This document shows, piece after piece, positions 21,481 through 33,632 of a stretch of DNA of 64,000 bases. The position numbers and the translations under genes are program-made. The notes below the pieces were generated by a model that saw only the letters and a list, made by a program, of their open reading frames with translations, was not told the origin of the DNA and made no database searches. This DNA is from Benincasa hispida (lineage: Eukaryota; Streptophyta; Magnoliopsida; Cucurbitales; Cucurbitaceae): assembly GCF_009727055.1 (NCBI RefSeq), contig NC_052349.1, forward strand, positions 30,855,285 to 30,919,284, in the 5' to 3' direction. How positions within the stretch are numbered: the stretch's first letter is position 1; every line of letters starts with the position of its first letter.

Positions 21481-21990
21481 ACCAAATAATTAATGATGTC
21501 TGCATACCAGGGCAGTTCTTCTATGCGAAACAGCTGCTCGTTTGGGAATGTAGCACTCACTTCAGATTCATTGCGGTCAACCTCAGGATTTTCTAGTCTG
21601 GACAAGTGATCCGCAACTTGATTCTCTGTCCCCTTTCAATCAATTATCTCGATATCAAATTCTTGAAGGAGGAGAACTCATCTGATCCATCTCGGCTTTG
21701 CGTCCCTCTTTGTCATCAAATATTTGATTGCCGAGTGATTAGTATGAATGAGTACCTTGGTTCCCAACAAGTATGCCCGAAATTTTTCCAACGTAAAGAT
21801 CACAGTCAGGAGCTCTTTTTCAGTGGTGATATAATTAATTTGAGCAGGATTCAGAGTTTCACTCGCATATGCGATGGGGTGCAAAATTGTTTTCTTCTTT
21901 CGAGCTAGTGCGGCTCCCATCACATACCCACTTGCGTCACACATGATTTCGAACGGCAGTGTCCAATCCTGCGCAATTAAGACGGGTGTG
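21481..21990 (-). pseudogene. gypsy-2 RNase H
   Basis: The open piece 21678-21944 reads MCDASGYVMGAALA, then PIAYASETLNPAQINYTT-type sequence, TEKELLTVIFTLEKFRAYLLG and HTNHSAIKYLM. The first acidic residue (CDAS) and the Glu of TEKELL are retained; the third acidic position (usually TDHSAL) is Asn here (TNHS). RNase H degrades the RNA template during reverse transcription. Confidence 0.85.
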
Positions 21991-23000
21991 GGAATCAGTG
22001 CATACTTTAAAATTCGAAATGTATTAAGGCAATTTTAAATTCAAACTTTCTGTCTGCCTCTAGTAACGCACTCAATGGTCTTGCTATCTTAGAAAAGTTT
22101 TTAATGTATCGTCTGTGGAATCCAGCATGCCCCAAGAAGCTTCGTACTGCCTTCACGTTGGTTGGAGGTGGAAGCTTTTCAATTGCATCAATATTTGCTT
22201 TATTCACCTCCAACCTTTCTCGAGAGACCTTGTGTCCCAACATTATACCCTCTGTCACCATGAAGTGACATTTTTCTCAGTTGAGCACCAGGTTCGTCTC
22301 TTCACATCTTTTCAGAATTTTCTCCAAATTGGCCAGGCAGACTTCATAAGTGTTCCCATAAACGGAGAAGTCATCCATAAACATTTCTACTGAGTCCTCG
22401 AGATAATCTAAAAAAATCGCCATCATGCACCTCTGGAACGTGCTTGGCACATTTTAGAGGCCAAACAACATTTGGCGAAAAGCGAATCTCCCATATGGGC
22501 AGGTAAATATGGTCTTGTCTTGGTCTTTAGAAGCTATCATGATCTGGTTGTACCCGATGTATCCATCTAAGAAATAGTAAAAATCATTCCCTGCTAATTT
22601 GTCCAGCATTTGATCGATGAATGGCAGAGGAAAGTGATCTTTCTTTGTGGTCGCATTCAATTTGCGGTAGTCCATACATATGCACCATCTAGTGATGGTC
22701 CTCTGCAGTATTAATTCATTTTTCTCATTGGGGACTACCGTTATTCTGCCCTTCTTCGGCACACATTGCACGGGGCTGACCCACGTGCTATCTGCAATGG
22801 GATAGATAATGCCCGCATCCAGCCACTTGATAATCTCTTTTTTGATGACCTCTTTCATCGTAGAGTTAAGTTTGCGTTGATTCTCAATGGTTCTTTGTGG
22901 TCGTCCTCAAAACGAATGTGGTGCATGCAGTACGCAGGGCTAATTCTTTTGATATCAGCGAGCGTCCAGCCGATTGCTCGCACATGCTTCTTGAGAATGC
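21991..23000 (-). pseudogene. gypsy-2 reverse transcriptase
   Basis: The N-terminal end is at about 23000 (LADIKRISPAYCMHHIRFED). The open piece 22454-22858 carries KEVIKKEIIKWLDAGIIYP, SPVQCVPKKG, DYRKLNATTKKDHFPLPFID and FRQMLFGL. After a stop the active-site motif F-M-D-D is read at about 22370-22381 (FMDDFSVYG), then a third piece at 22007-22261 with HKVSRERLEVNKANIDAIEKL and GHAGFHRRYIKNFS. The catalytic aspartates are present but the frame is broken at least twice. Confidence 0.88.
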
Positions 23001-23420
23001 TCATCATTACATTCTCTTGATCTGCGTTAAGTGTGGAGGAAATTTGACTGGCAGCTTCTCATTCTGCCTCAGAAATGCGAACTTCAGATGTGTTGGTGGG
23101 GTTTTTAGTTCAAGGGTCGATGGCTCCATGAGAGAATGTTGCGTTATTTTTCTTTCTTCCTTCGACTCTTCTTCTTGCGTTGCAATCGGTCCTTCTTCCT
23201 TGTTTTTTTTTGCTACAATCACATTGCAGGCAACTACGGATGTGTCGACATCCTCTTCTTCATACTATTCGTCAGACTTTTCTTCTTCAATCAAATTCAT
23301 GTCATCATTAGAATCTTGTAGGTCTTCCTCATCAGGAAATTTCATGGCACGAATTTTATTAAATTTGAGCTTTTGTCCGTTTATGCTCAAAGTGATATCG
23401 CCCTTGTTCACATCAATTTG
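23001..23420 (-). pseudogene. gypsy-2 protease-to-RT linker
   Basis: The open piece 23007-23222 has EPSTLELKTPPTHLKFAFL, the conserved phrase before RT in Athila-type pol. The rest is Glu/Ser-rich and unconserved. Confidence 0.65.
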
Positions 23421-23760
23421 AGCACGACCCATTGATAGGAAAGGTCACCCCAAAATGATGAGCACATCTTTATCGACATCATAATCCAGGATGATGAAGT
23501 TAGCTGGTAAATTAAATTTATTAATCGTGATCAACACGTCCTTCACCTTACCCTCTGGATGAACCAGAGATCGGTCGGCCAGTTGGAGAGTCACGGATGT
23601 GGGCACAAGTTGCCCCACATTTAGTTGTCGAAAGATTGACAGCGACATCAAATTTATGCTGGCCCCCAAGTCACACAGAGCTTGCCCAATGTAGAGTCCT
23701 CCTATGGAGCAAGGAATAGTGAAGCTCCCAGGATCGCTCATCTTCGGTGGGATAATAGAT
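23421..23760 (-). pseudogene. gypsy-2 retropepsin-like protease
   Basis: The open piece 23445-23741 reads [19 protein letters not shown], then ALCDLGASINLMSLSIF with the catalytic D-L-G-A triad variant, followed by VTLQLADRSLVHPEGKVKDV and NFIILDYDVDKDVLIILG. The homology runs on to GRAQIDVNKGDI near 23400. It is one of the best preserved protease domains in the window. Confidence 0.85.
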
Positions 23761-25454
23761 TTGGAACTTTGCGTTAGTGCGCCGTGGAAAATTTTCCAGC
23801 GCCTCTTTTCTTAGTTACCATGTCCTTTAGAAACTTGGCATAGGTAGACATTTCCTCAATCACTTCACTGAAAGGAATATTAACATGTAATTGTTTCAGC
23901 ATAGACATGAAGCGTTGGTACTGTACCTCTTCATTTTTCTTCTTCTTTAGCCTCTGAGGGAAATGTGGTAACTAGAATTTCACGGTTCTCATTTCATTTG
24001 ACTTTGAGGTTGATGCAACCTCAGGTTCTACTACTTCATTTTCTTTTTCTTCTTCTTGCGTCGCTGCAATCTTAGGTTCAACTGTGATGGAGGTTGATCT
24101 GTTCTGCTTCTTCTTTTCTCCCTCCACAGTCTTTCCACTGCACAATGTCACAACCTGACATTGCTCCTAAGCTCGGTTGAACTTGGCAGCACCCCTTACG
24201 GTCTACTTTTGAGCTCATTTTCAATCTGGCCCATTTACAATTCAAGGTTGCGGATGGACATAGCTTGACTTTGAAGCACCGTCTCATTTTTCTCTATATA
24301 TTGCTTCAATAGGCCTTCTAGGGAAGAAGATTGCGGTGGTTGTTGTGAGCTACTCGCTTGATTGCTCTGTTGACCGTTGCTGCGTTGAAAGAACCCTGGT
24401 GGCCCTTCTTTTTGTGCCACATATTGAAAATTTTGTTGTTGATTCTTCCAAGCAAAGTTTGGGTGGTTTTTCCACCTAGGGTTGTAGGTATTGGAAAAGG
24501 GGTTGTTCTTTACAAAATATACAGACTGTGGGTTTTGTGGATAATTCTCCATCGCATGCTCATCACCGCAAGTCGTACACCTTGCAGTGTTTTGACTTAT
24601 TGCGTTGATTTGCCCACCTTGCGGTGTTGGGCTGCTGATCGTCATTCCTTGAATCAAATTCATCATTGCGGTCATTTGGTTTTGCAATGAGACAATAGCA
24701 CCGTTATTTGCGTCAAAATATTTGAGTCTTAATCTCTGGTCGCTCTCCCTCTAGTCTTCATGATTCTTGGAGATACGATCCAGGATATTCTTCGCCTCAT
24801 CATAAGTCTTGTTAAGCAGACCACCAGCTGTGTTGCATTGGCAGCGGTCTGCGAAGCAGGATTCAAACCGTAGTAGAAATTTTCATTTGAAGGCAGTCTG
24901 ATAGCCCATTATGCGGACAATCTCGGACCAACCTTTTAAACCTCCCTAAGCATCACTGAGTGATTCGTCCATATCTTGTTCAAAATTAGTAATAAGCTTT
25001 CTTCGTCTGGCATTTTTTGTAGGTGGGAAATACTTCTGCATAAACTTCTCCATCACTTACTCCCAAGAAGTGATCTCTCCTGGTTCGAGTGATAAGCCCA
25101 TTTCCTAGCCTGATCACAGAGAGAAAATGGAAACAACGTTAGTCATACCTCCTCAGCAGAGATGTTTGGGAACACAAAAGTATTGCAGATTTCAATAAAA
25201 CTTCGAAGATGGGTGTGCGGATCCTCGCGACGCCTTCCTCCGAATTGACCTGCAGCCTGGATCATCTGCAACATCACTGGTTTCATTTCAAATCTACTTC
25301 CGTCTAAGGCAGGCCTCATGATTCCTGGAGAGAAATCATAGAGGTTTGGCGATGCATAGTCCCTAATGGGCCTACTACAATCGTTTTCCAATAGAATCGG
25401 ATTTTCCATGACATTGTTGTTATTTGGTGCTTCATTCCTAGGCTGCTCTGCCAT
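23761..25454 (-). pseudogene. gypsy-2 gag
   Basis: It starts at an ATG at 25452-25454 (MAEQPRNEAPNNNN), matching the start of the gypsy-1 gag. The first piece (25143-25454) contains ENPILLEND, ASPNLYDFSPGI and HLRSFIEICNTFVFPNIS. The middle is broken by several frame changes (SWE, KFMQKYFPPT and KLITNFEQD are readable near 24990-25060). The C-terminal piece (24235-24687) has MNLIQGMTI, a zinc-knuckle-like CTTCGDEHAMENYP whose last Cys is Tyr, and Gln/Ser-rich sequence. Gag forms the particle that encloses the RNA. Confidence 0.85.
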
Positions 25455-25607
25455 CTCTTCTTTATCGAATTGTGGTTACTGTTGGCGGTCCCTTAGTCTC
25501 CTTCGAAATGTTCTCTCAATCTCTGGGTTGTGGGTTGTAGTTCACCAGAGATTGAGAGTTCTACTAAGAATTCACAAAAATTACCATTAACTACTATTTT
25601 GCCGAAG

Positions 25608-25625
25608 TCCCCGGCAACGGTACCA
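25608..25625 (-). promoter_or_regulatory. gypsy-2 primer binding site (tRNA-Asp)
   Basis: The - strand reads TGGTACCGTTGCCGGGGA, which matches the complement of the plant tRNA-Asp 3' end (TGGCGCCGTTGCCGGGGA) at 16 of 18 positions. It is 6 nt from the 5' LTR. Confidence 0.88.
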
Positions 25626-25631
25626 AAAACT

Positions 25632-26978
25632 TGATGCGTTATTTTATTAAGTGGAGTTATGGATGATATGTGTTGATGGAATTACGTTGTGCACTCAAGT
25701 TTCCGCACTGGAATTCAAGTGTAAATTCCTCTGAGTTTTCTGGTAAATCTAGGACGCAAGTGTTGCATGCAAAATGTTCATAGAACTTATTCCTAAGTCT
25801 CTACTCTTGTCCTATGCATTGATGCAAATGCATGAAAGCAAGGTGACCGCATACAATCATATTTTATTGCTAAAATGCATGCAATGTGTTGATAACAAAT
25901 AGTGCTCATCCCTAAGCGCCTATCTCTCGTTTATGCGTAATCTTGTTTTCCCAACCCTAGATTCTGACCTGACCTTCCCAAGTCTAGATCCTATCCTTAG
26001 ATTACCCTCTCAAGTAGACGAATGAAACATACATAAACAAGATAATCGCAAAGAATGAAGATTCTCTCGTTGTGCTAGCTAAATGCTTCTCAACCCATTC
26101 AACTAATTTAGCTACTCATGCGTGAATCAAAGAGAATGAATAGATATAGAGAGAGAAATTTCATTCTTATAAATAAGTTAAGTACAAATGTTAATGGAAG
26201 TTTAAGGTAGAGAGCATGGTAGCAATTCCTTGCTGATCGAGGCTTTTTACACTGGAATCTCTATTCTGAACTAAAGATGTTCCAGCTTCCGTAGGAGTCG
26301 GCCTTCTCTGTATCTTGGAGCTTCCGATGCTTTCCCAAGCTCATTGGAATAATCTATCGGCACACTTTCTTCCTCGCATCCGCCTTAAAATGAAAGAAGA
26401 CTATGACAGAGACGCGAACTTATAAAATAATGAAATAATTGACTGCTTAACCCCTTCTCTGAAGAATGCACTTGGTATTTATAGGGCATCAAAGGTGAAC
26501 GACGGCTCTCTCTCCTGGCTGTACAGATGAGATAGCTTTAATTCCTGACTGATGCGCCAGATAATTATCACCGATAAAGCTGGATGTACTTTGTGACTGT
26601 TATCGACTGTCAACCTAATTTGGATCTGACTGTCGTTAGCTTTCTGTCCCATTGATTCTTAATTTTTCTTTCGTCTGGATGCGTCCACCATATTGCGGTG
26701 ATTCTTTCTTGTGTGAATGTTTACGAGCACGATCAACGCAAAGTCTTGCGGTGAAGCTGCGCTCGACCAATGTATTCCTATGATTGCATTCTTGCATTGT
26801 GAACACATTATTCTGCACAAAAATATAAGAATCAACTGCTCTAATGCGTTGGATTGCAAGCGACCGCAATATTATAGAATTTATGCTTAATGGATGCAAT
26901 TTAACATATTTCAGCAATGCAATCCAACATTGTTTAAGGATTTAGCACTATGATAACGTGCATTTCTGCCCGTTATCA
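25632..26978 (-). repeat. gypsy-2 5' LTR
   Basis: 1,347 bp. A deletion of about 300 bp joins GGTAAATCTA to GGACGCAAGTGTTGCATGC near 25750; in the other LTR the lost segment is bounded by AAATCCAGG and AAATCTAGG, so short homology probably guided it. The TATA box (CCTATAAATACC on the - strand) is kept at about 26474-26485. Confidence 0.88.
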
Positions 26979-28684
26979 GTGGGCTCTGTTTGGACTTGGT
27001 TTGAGGCAGAAAATGAAGGATTCAACAATTGTGTAAATGATTGAGCAAGTGGGAGAAGACAGAACCTATCATATAGGTCGATGCCCAATCGTTTAGCAAA
27101 AGCTAAGCAATCGTCTATCAAAAGCTAAGCGATCGTTTAGCTCATCGCTTAGTTCCGTGTTTGTCACTTACAAAACACTACACGATCGTTTACCCTAGTC
27201 AAGCTGTCGCTTAGTAAATCCTATTTACTTGACAACATCCGTGAGATGCTTTTTTTGAGAGCGAAAATCTCAAAAAAAAAAAAATTTGCCAAAAACTTAC
27301 TAAAATTAGGAAAACAATTTTTCTTTTATCTCACGGTTACCATGAACCACCAATAACCTCCCACTTAACTGGTTATTAGAGAAAAATATTTAATTATCTA
27401 ATAATTAATATTATTATAAATATAAATGATAACCAACTTATCATACTATATTTATAACCTATAGGTTTAATATTTCATCTCATGAAACATATAAACTATA
27501 GTTCTTTTTCTTTTCCATGATACTTAATGTAAATCTCATTTACATTAATCCTCCACTAGATGTATCTCATACATCACACCGATCATATCATATATAATCA
27601 AATTACCTCTTGTCAATTTGAAAATTTCAAATCAACACCAAGAACTGATTCTCAACTGAATCCATTGAGCTACCAAGGGGACCTTATAGACCTGTAGCTC
27701 GAAGCTCACACGGTATGTGAATAACTGACTAAACTCTTTAGTCACAGTATCTACCATCTGTTAACTGTCAGGCACTCCACTAAAGACCGACAACTAAACT
27801 CTCCTTACCATAGATATATTATGTGTCCATCTTAACCAATCAGTAGTGCGACAACCCTTCACTGATCACTCATAAGTACAACTCGACTAATAACCATTAT
27901 GCCCCTGTAGTTACATCTATCTCCTTAAGTACCACTGATCCCTCTAATCAACATAAGTCATAGTCCTACTATGTTTGAGTCATCTCTTCCAAAGAGAAGC
28001 TATGGCCACTATGTTCAAGCCCTGGAATCAGCCCTTAAGGGAGCAATCTCTCTACTTATACCTACTTCGGGAAAGAAGTGAATTCCATCTTGTGGATTGA
28101 GTTCCCAGATCCCAGATTAGACAAGTCCCTAAAAAGGTAGGCATGTTGAGTTGGCACTCTGGCCACTCTCACCCATACTAATCAAAGGACCGTCTTTAAA
28201 GGCAGGAGTTCCCAAAACACTCAGGATTGAGGTCGTGTCACCTATGGTCGTTTAGGTGAGATGTAAGTCTCTAGTATCAACGGTGTTATATACAGAGTCT
28301 AGTCATCTCATGATTCGGTCTTATACAAACTCTTTCTATAGGACACCCCCACTCGCATGTCTCCACATGAATGGTCAGAATCTACCATCTTTAGTAGTTT
28401 ACAACACTTGCAAACCTCTACAAAGTGGGCCGTATCCGTAGTGTCACTAGAATCAGGTATCCTACCTTAATCCTTATACTACAGACCTATTTAGGTTATC
28501 ACTTAAGGCATGATCCACATGTATATCACATATACATGCTTAAGTTCACATTAGATAACCAAGGAGCTTTGTTTATTGGATATGAGTAAATGCCAGAATG
28601 AAATAACAATTATTTTATTCATCAAACAATGTGTAGCATTACAAACAATGAGACTCCGAGAGAATTAGGACACCAATCCCAACA
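26979..28684 (-). repeat. C1 3' LTR, second part
   Basis: It continues the LTR after gypsy-2 and ends CCAATCCCAACA, so the LTR read on the - strand starts TGTTGGGATTGG. It contains a cluster of GCGATCGTTTAG-type palindromes at about 27085-27205. Confidence 0.88.
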
Positions 28685-28700
28685 ATCTCCCACTTATCCT
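28685..28700 (-). promoter_or_regulatory. C1 polypurine tract
   Basis: The - strand reads AAGTGGGAGAT immediately before the 3' LTR, the usual plus-strand primer of this copia group. Confidence 0.8.
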
Positions 28701-29540
28701 AAGGACTTGGGAGACTAATGTACAATATAATATAAAAATGTATAATATACAATAAACGAGGACATACCCCATTATCATCTCCCACTTGCCCTAGACAAGA
28801 TGTTGCATGTCCCGCAGACCCAGAATCTCCATGACCTTCGAACACTTTAGCTGTGAGGGCCTTTGTAAAGGCATCAGCAACGTTGTGCTCTGATGCGATC
28901 TTCGTGACTATCACATCACCATGATGCACAATCTCCCTAATCAGGTGATATTTTCGTTCGATGTGCTTCCCTGACGATGACTCCGAGGCACCTTTGAATT
29001 TGCCACAATGCCGTTGTTATCATAATAAAGAGTGATAGGCAAATCCATATTTGGAATAATTTCCAAATTTGAAAGAAATTTCCTCAGCCAAACAGCCTTT
29101 TTAATTGCTTCATAAGTGGCTACATATTCAGCTTCCATAGTGGAGTCCACGATGCATCCTTGCTTGATGCTTCGCCAGACTACAACCCCTCCATTCAAAG
29201 TGAAAATTGACCCCGATGTCGATTTGCAAGAATCTCAATCGGGCTGAAAGTCAAAGTCTGTGTATCCTGTAAGGATCAGATCCTTATCTTCATACACGAG
29301 CATGTAGTCCCTAGTCCTCCGAAGATACTCGAGGATCGTCTTGACCACCGTTCAGTGATTAAATCTTGGATTGGACTGATATCGATTGACTATCCCTACT
29401 GCATAGAAAATATCGGGTCTGGTACATAACATTGCATACATCATGCTTCCTACAACAGAAGCATAGGAAATCTGTCTCATCTCCTCAACCTCTTAAGGTG
29501 TCTTAGGACATTGATCCTTAGACAAAACGGTTCCATGCCT
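28701..29540 (-). pseudogene. C1 RNase H
   Basis: Two open pieces carry it. 28941-29198 has GGVVVWRSIKQGCIVDSTMEAEY with the Glu of the catalytic set, AVWLRKFLSNLEIIP and LYYDNNGIV with the following Asp. 28699-28929 has IASEHNVADAFTKAL, the conserved C-terminal tail. The start of the domain (GYTDFDF...) is readable upstream near 29220-29290. The stop that separates the pieces lies near 28932. Confidence 0.85.
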
Positions 29541-30330
29541 GAAGGGTAACAAACCCCTCTTAGAATCCTGCATCCTTTACCTGATCAAAATTTGAACAAT
29601 GTATGATGCCTGAGATAGAGCTAACCGTTTGTTCTTACGATCCTGAATGATCTGGATCCCTAGAACATACCATGCCTCACCCAAATATTTCATTTGAAAC
29701 TGGGCAGCTAGCCACTTCTTAATGTCAGTTAGATACCCTATATCATTCTCAATGAGTAGGATATCATCCACATATAGTACCAGGAAAGCTACTGAGTTGT
29801 TGCTGATCTTCTTGTATACACAAAGCTCATCAATGTTCTGATCAAAGCTAAACGACTTGACAGCAGTGTCAAATTTGATGTTCAAAGATCTAGATGCTTG
29901 TTTCAGCCCATAAATGGACCTATTAAGTCATATAGATGGTCTCCTCAAGATTACCATTAAGAAAGGCAGTCTTGATGTCCATTTACCATATTTCATAATC
30001 ATAAAATGTGGCAATGGATAGGAGCATCCGGATAGACTTGAGCATGACAACAGGTGAGAAAGTTTCCTCATAGTCAACTTCCTCAACTTGGTTATAACCC
30101 TTTGCCACGAGTCTAGCCTTAAAGGTTTGCACCTTTCCAACTACACCTCTTTTTCGCTTATAAATCCACTTACACCTAATGAGTCTTACCCTATCAGGTG
30201 GATCAACAAGCTCCCAGACGTTATTGAAGTACATAGACTCCATTTCCTAGTCCATGGCCTTAACCCATTCATCTTTGTCAATATCCTTCATTGCTTTCTT
30301 AAAAGACAATGGATCCTCGACCCCATCATT
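29541..30330 (-). pseudogene. C1 reverse transcriptase
   Basis: The N-terminal piece (29983-30243) reads MESMYFNNVWELVDPP, IRCKWIYKRKRG, FKARLVAKGYNQ and DYEETFSPVVMLKSIR. The C-terminal piece (29577-29885) has LVLYVDDILLIEND with an intact Y-V-D-D site, then QFQMKYLGEAWYVLGIQI. Between them GNLEE and YGLKQAS are readable, but about 35 residues present in C2 (TQLEGFVVPDQEQRVCRL) are deleted near 29925. The catalytic aspartates remain, but the frame is not continuous. Confidence 0.87.
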
Positions 30331-31277
30331 CGTAATGACGTTTTGGACTTCAATCAAACCCATGTAGCGATCTGGTAGGTTCATAACCCTCCCACTACGT
30401 TGAGGCAGCCTCAACTCTTGAGCTGGTTGACTAGATGTACCGACCTCAACAATTCTTGTTGATCTATTAGCCTATTCAACAACTCTTGTTGAACCTTCAA
30501 TAGTCTCAGTCTCACTAGAGATCTCATGCAAACAAGCTTAATTCGTAGCTTATTATCCGTCATGTGGTATTTTCCCAAGAAGATAGTATTTGTAGAAACA
30601 AACACTTTGTTCTCACTCGGATCATAGAAGTATCCACCTCTCGTTTCCTTGGGGTGGCCTACAAAAAGGCAAACCTCCAAACGCGGTTCCAACTTCTTTG
30701 AGTTAGTCGCTAGCACATGTGTCGGACAACCCCAAATCTTAAAGTGGTGTAAACTACCTTTACGACCTCTCCATAACTCAAAAGGTATTTCAGAAACACT
30801 TTTCGAGGGAACGTTGTTCAGGATATAGCATGCAGTCTCCATTGCAAAACCCCAAAATGAGTCTAGAAGATGAGCATAACTCATCATAGACCAAACCATG
30901 TCCAACAAGGTACTATTTCTCCTTTCAGATACACCATTCTGCTAAAGTGTACCAGGGACCGAGAGTTGGGATGCAATCCCATGTTCTATCATATAGTTCT
31001 GGAATTGGAGGTCCATATACTCTCCACCACGATCAGATCGTAGTGTTTTTATCTTCTAACCTAACAAGTTTTCAACTTCAGCCTTATACTCCTTGAACTT
31101 GTCAAGAGCTTCAGACTTACGTTGCATTAGGTAGAGATACCTGAACCTTGAATAATCATCTATGAAAGAGATGAAATATTCATACCCACCCCGAACTCTA
31201 ACATTCATCAGACCATAGGGGTCTAAATATACACGCTCCAAGGCTTCATTGGCTCTGTAACCTTTTCCAGTAAAAGG
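30331..31277 (-). pseudogene. C1 integrase
   Basis: The core is in several pieces: YLDPYGLMNVRVRGGYEYFISFIDDYSR (31056-31241; the first catalytic Asp, usually HSDLCGPM, is replaced by LDPYG), RSDRGGEYM near 31010-31040 with the second Asp, and a stop-containing TLVERRNSTLLDMV near 30900-30950 with the Glu position. The C-terminal part (30411-30908) has FWGFAMETACYILNNVPSKSV, PFELWRGRKGSLHHFKIWGCP and GGYFYDPSENKVFVSTN. It is inactive. Confidence 0.85.
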
Positions 31278-31960
31278 TCACTTAGTCATCTTGCCTTCTA
31301 GGCATGATTCACATACCGGCAAGGAGTTTTCTTTTAAACTCTTTAGAAGTCCACATTTTACCAACTTCTCAATCCTATTGAGGTTGATGTGACCTAACCT
31401 AAGATGCCAAAGTTGGACGTTTTCCTTAGAATAAACCTTTGGCCTTTTAGCTATTGTTGTCATACTGAACATTTCAGTGTTAAACATGGCTTTTATGACT
31501 AACAACCTTGATACATATAAGTTACTTTCCATTGAGCCATAACCAATCTCCATTCCATTCTTGAAAATAAACACTTTATTCTCAGAAAAGGAGATAGTAT
31601 AGCCTTGTTCAATGAGACAAGAAACCGAGATTAAGTTCCTTTTAATATGAGGAACTACAAAAACATTATCCAGTAACAAATAATGTTTCTTGTCAATAAA
31701 TAACTTCAATTTTCCTACAGCAACAGCTGAAACAACCTCACCAGTACCAACTCGAAGAGTCATCTCTCCCTATGACAACGTTCGCCAGAAACTAAATCTC
31801 TGATAAGAGGAACTAACATGATTGGTAGCACTTGAATCAAGGATCCAGACAAAATCATCATTCTCTACCAGACATGTCTCCAAGACCAATAAGTCAGATT
31901 TACTTTCTTGTCTCCTTTTTTGGAGAGTAGTGGGATCGAAGTTGTTTTCCACGAAATATT
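31278..31960 (-). pseudogene. C1 protease and GAG-pre-integrase
   Basis: 31770-31952 contains LVLETCLVENDDFVWILDSSATNHVSSS, where D-S-S replaces the usual D-S-G of copia proteases. 31278-31763 (161 codons) continues with MTLRVGTGEVVSAVAVGKL, LDNVFVVPHIKRNLISVSCL and the pre-integrase motif LWHLRLGHINLNRIEKL ending in CESCLEGKMTK. This is the longest continuous pol piece of C1. Confidence 0.87.
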
Positions 31961-32622
31961 TTTCATACGATTCTTTCCACTGTAACTAGTCAGTCATATT
32001 AAAAGTACTAAACGGAAATACTAACGAGTTGTTAAAAAGAAAAACACATTGACCTACGTTAGGTTTTGAGCAAATACCCTTGGAGCTTCTAGCTACACGA
32101 TCGTCTAGCACGTGCCTTTTACTAAACGATGAGCATCACATGCTCCCACTAAGTCTACCTCTAGCACCTACGCAATCGGGCAACCAATGCTATGTGATAA
32201 AGTAAACGATTTACCTTATTTCTTAGCAATTGCTAAACGATCGTTTAGTGAATACTACACGATCGCATAGAAAAATTAATGATCGTTTACCTTAGGCTAC
32301 ACGATACTACCAATGTTTGGTCTTCTTCTTTGTTGATAACCACATCTCCATGCTTCGAAACTTCATCATGAACAACTCAACTAACTCAAACTCTTTGAAT
32401 TACAGACTCTATTGCAAGTTAATTACGCTAAAAAACAAAGGGGCCCTTACAAATTAACACTTTGTAATTGAAGAAAGCTTTAATTAAAAGGAAATTAAAC
32501 CCGAAAACTTCATCAACTACATCCACAAATGAACTTAACAATTAATCACAAATGCAGAAACATGTCGCGACTATATAATGAAGTTCAAAACGGACTTATA
32601 ATTTGGAATATCAGAACAACCT
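31961..32622 (-). other. C1 gag remnant and shortened leader
   Basis: The first 130 bases match the gag start and leader edge of C2 (58680-58800). At about 32090 (AAATACCC/TTGGAGC) C1 jumps to sequence that in C2 begins near 60720. About 1.9 kb of leader seen in C2 is therefore missing, and almost all of gag is gone too. The remaining leader has several CGATCG palindromes, including a perfect 16-bp CTAAACGATCGTTTAG at 32233-32248. Confidence 0.75.
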
Positions 32623-32635
32623 GACTCTGATGCCA
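32623..32635 (-). promoter_or_regulatory. C1 primer binding site (initiator tRNA-Met type)
   Basis: The - strand reads TGGCATCAGAGTC, against the common copia primer site TGGTATCAGAGCC. It is 2 nt from the LTR edge at 32638. Confidence 0.8.
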
Positions 32636-32637
32636 AT

Positions 32638-33632
32638 TGAAGGAAATCGATTACCAGGATTTTCATGAGCAATGGAAAGATCATTCCAAATTACAATCAT
32701 GTATGAACATTACAAATTATAGTCAAAACCGAAACATGCGGTTATGCATTCATTACAGAAATTACAGCATCATACAACAAAACTCAAGGAGAAATCTACA
32801 CACATTTGTAGACTCGTCTCCACGCTCCCTGATCACGAACACTCGAACACAGTAACCTCGAATGCTTGTCCAACATGACTGCTACTCTGCACGAACACCA
32901 CGCACTCGAACTCTGTGATCACCTCGGTCACAAACACCCTAACAGCACGAATGGCCTCCACATAACCTCGACAGTGTCGAGTTGAGTATGATACCACCAA
33001 GAAGGCTACCTTGGTATTCTCGGTGTGAAAATCTAGAGGGTGGGCTCTGTTTGGACTTGGTTTAAGGTAGAAGACGGAGGATTCAACAATCGTGTAAACG
33101 ATTGAGTAAGTGAGAGAAGACAAAACCTATCGTATAGATCGATGCCTAATCATTTAGCAAAAGCTAAGCGATCATTTAGCTCATCGCTTAATTCCGTGTT
33201 TGTCGCTTACAAAATACTAAACGATCATTTACCTTCGTCAAGCTGTCGCTTAGTAAATCCTATTTACTTGACAACTTTTGTGAGATTCTTTTTCCAAGAG
33301 AGAAAATCTCAAAAACAATTTTTTGCCAAAAACTTACTAAAATTAGGAAAACAATTTTCCTTTTATCTCACGGTTACCATGAACCACCAATAACCTCCCA
33401 CTCAATTGGTTATTAGATAAAAATATTTAATTATCCAATAATTAATATTATTATAAATGTAAATGATAACCAACTTATCATACTATATTTATAACCTATA
33501 GTTTTAATATTTCATCTCATGAAACATATAAACAATAGTTATTTTTCTTTTCCATGTCACTTAATGTAAATCTCATTTACATTAATCTTCCACTAGTTGT
33601 ATCTCATACATCATACCAATTATATCATATAT
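32638..33632 (-). repeat. Shared middle LTR (C1 5' / C2 3'), first part
   Basis: It starts TGAAGGAAATCGATTACC and matches 16996 onward. It is interrupted at 33632 by gypsy-1 and continues at 43010. Confidence 0.88.

Larger units (their letters stand above)
17400..26978 (-). mobile_element. Ty3/gypsy Athila-like retrotransposon (gypsy-2)
   Basis: Both LTRs begin TGATGCGTTATTTTATT and end TTATCA. The flanks GTGTA (17395-17399) and GTGGG (26979-26983) look like a decayed 5-bp duplication; the undisturbed copia sequence near 33042 reads GGTGGGCTCTG. Internal order on the - strand: tRNA-Asp primer site, gag, protease, RT, RNase H, integrase, a long 3' non-coding region and a polypurine tract. It is full length (9.6 kb) but every gene is interrupted. 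Confidence 0.9.

Noticed and set aside
25608..25625. tRNA-Asp gene fragment
   Set aside because: Only the 18 nt complementary to the tRNA 3' end are present, next to an LTR. It is a primer binding site.
27085..27205. CGATCG palindromes as restriction or methylation islands of bacterial origin
   Set aside because: They lie in plant copia LTRs with intact family context. There is no sign of bacterial DNA around them.
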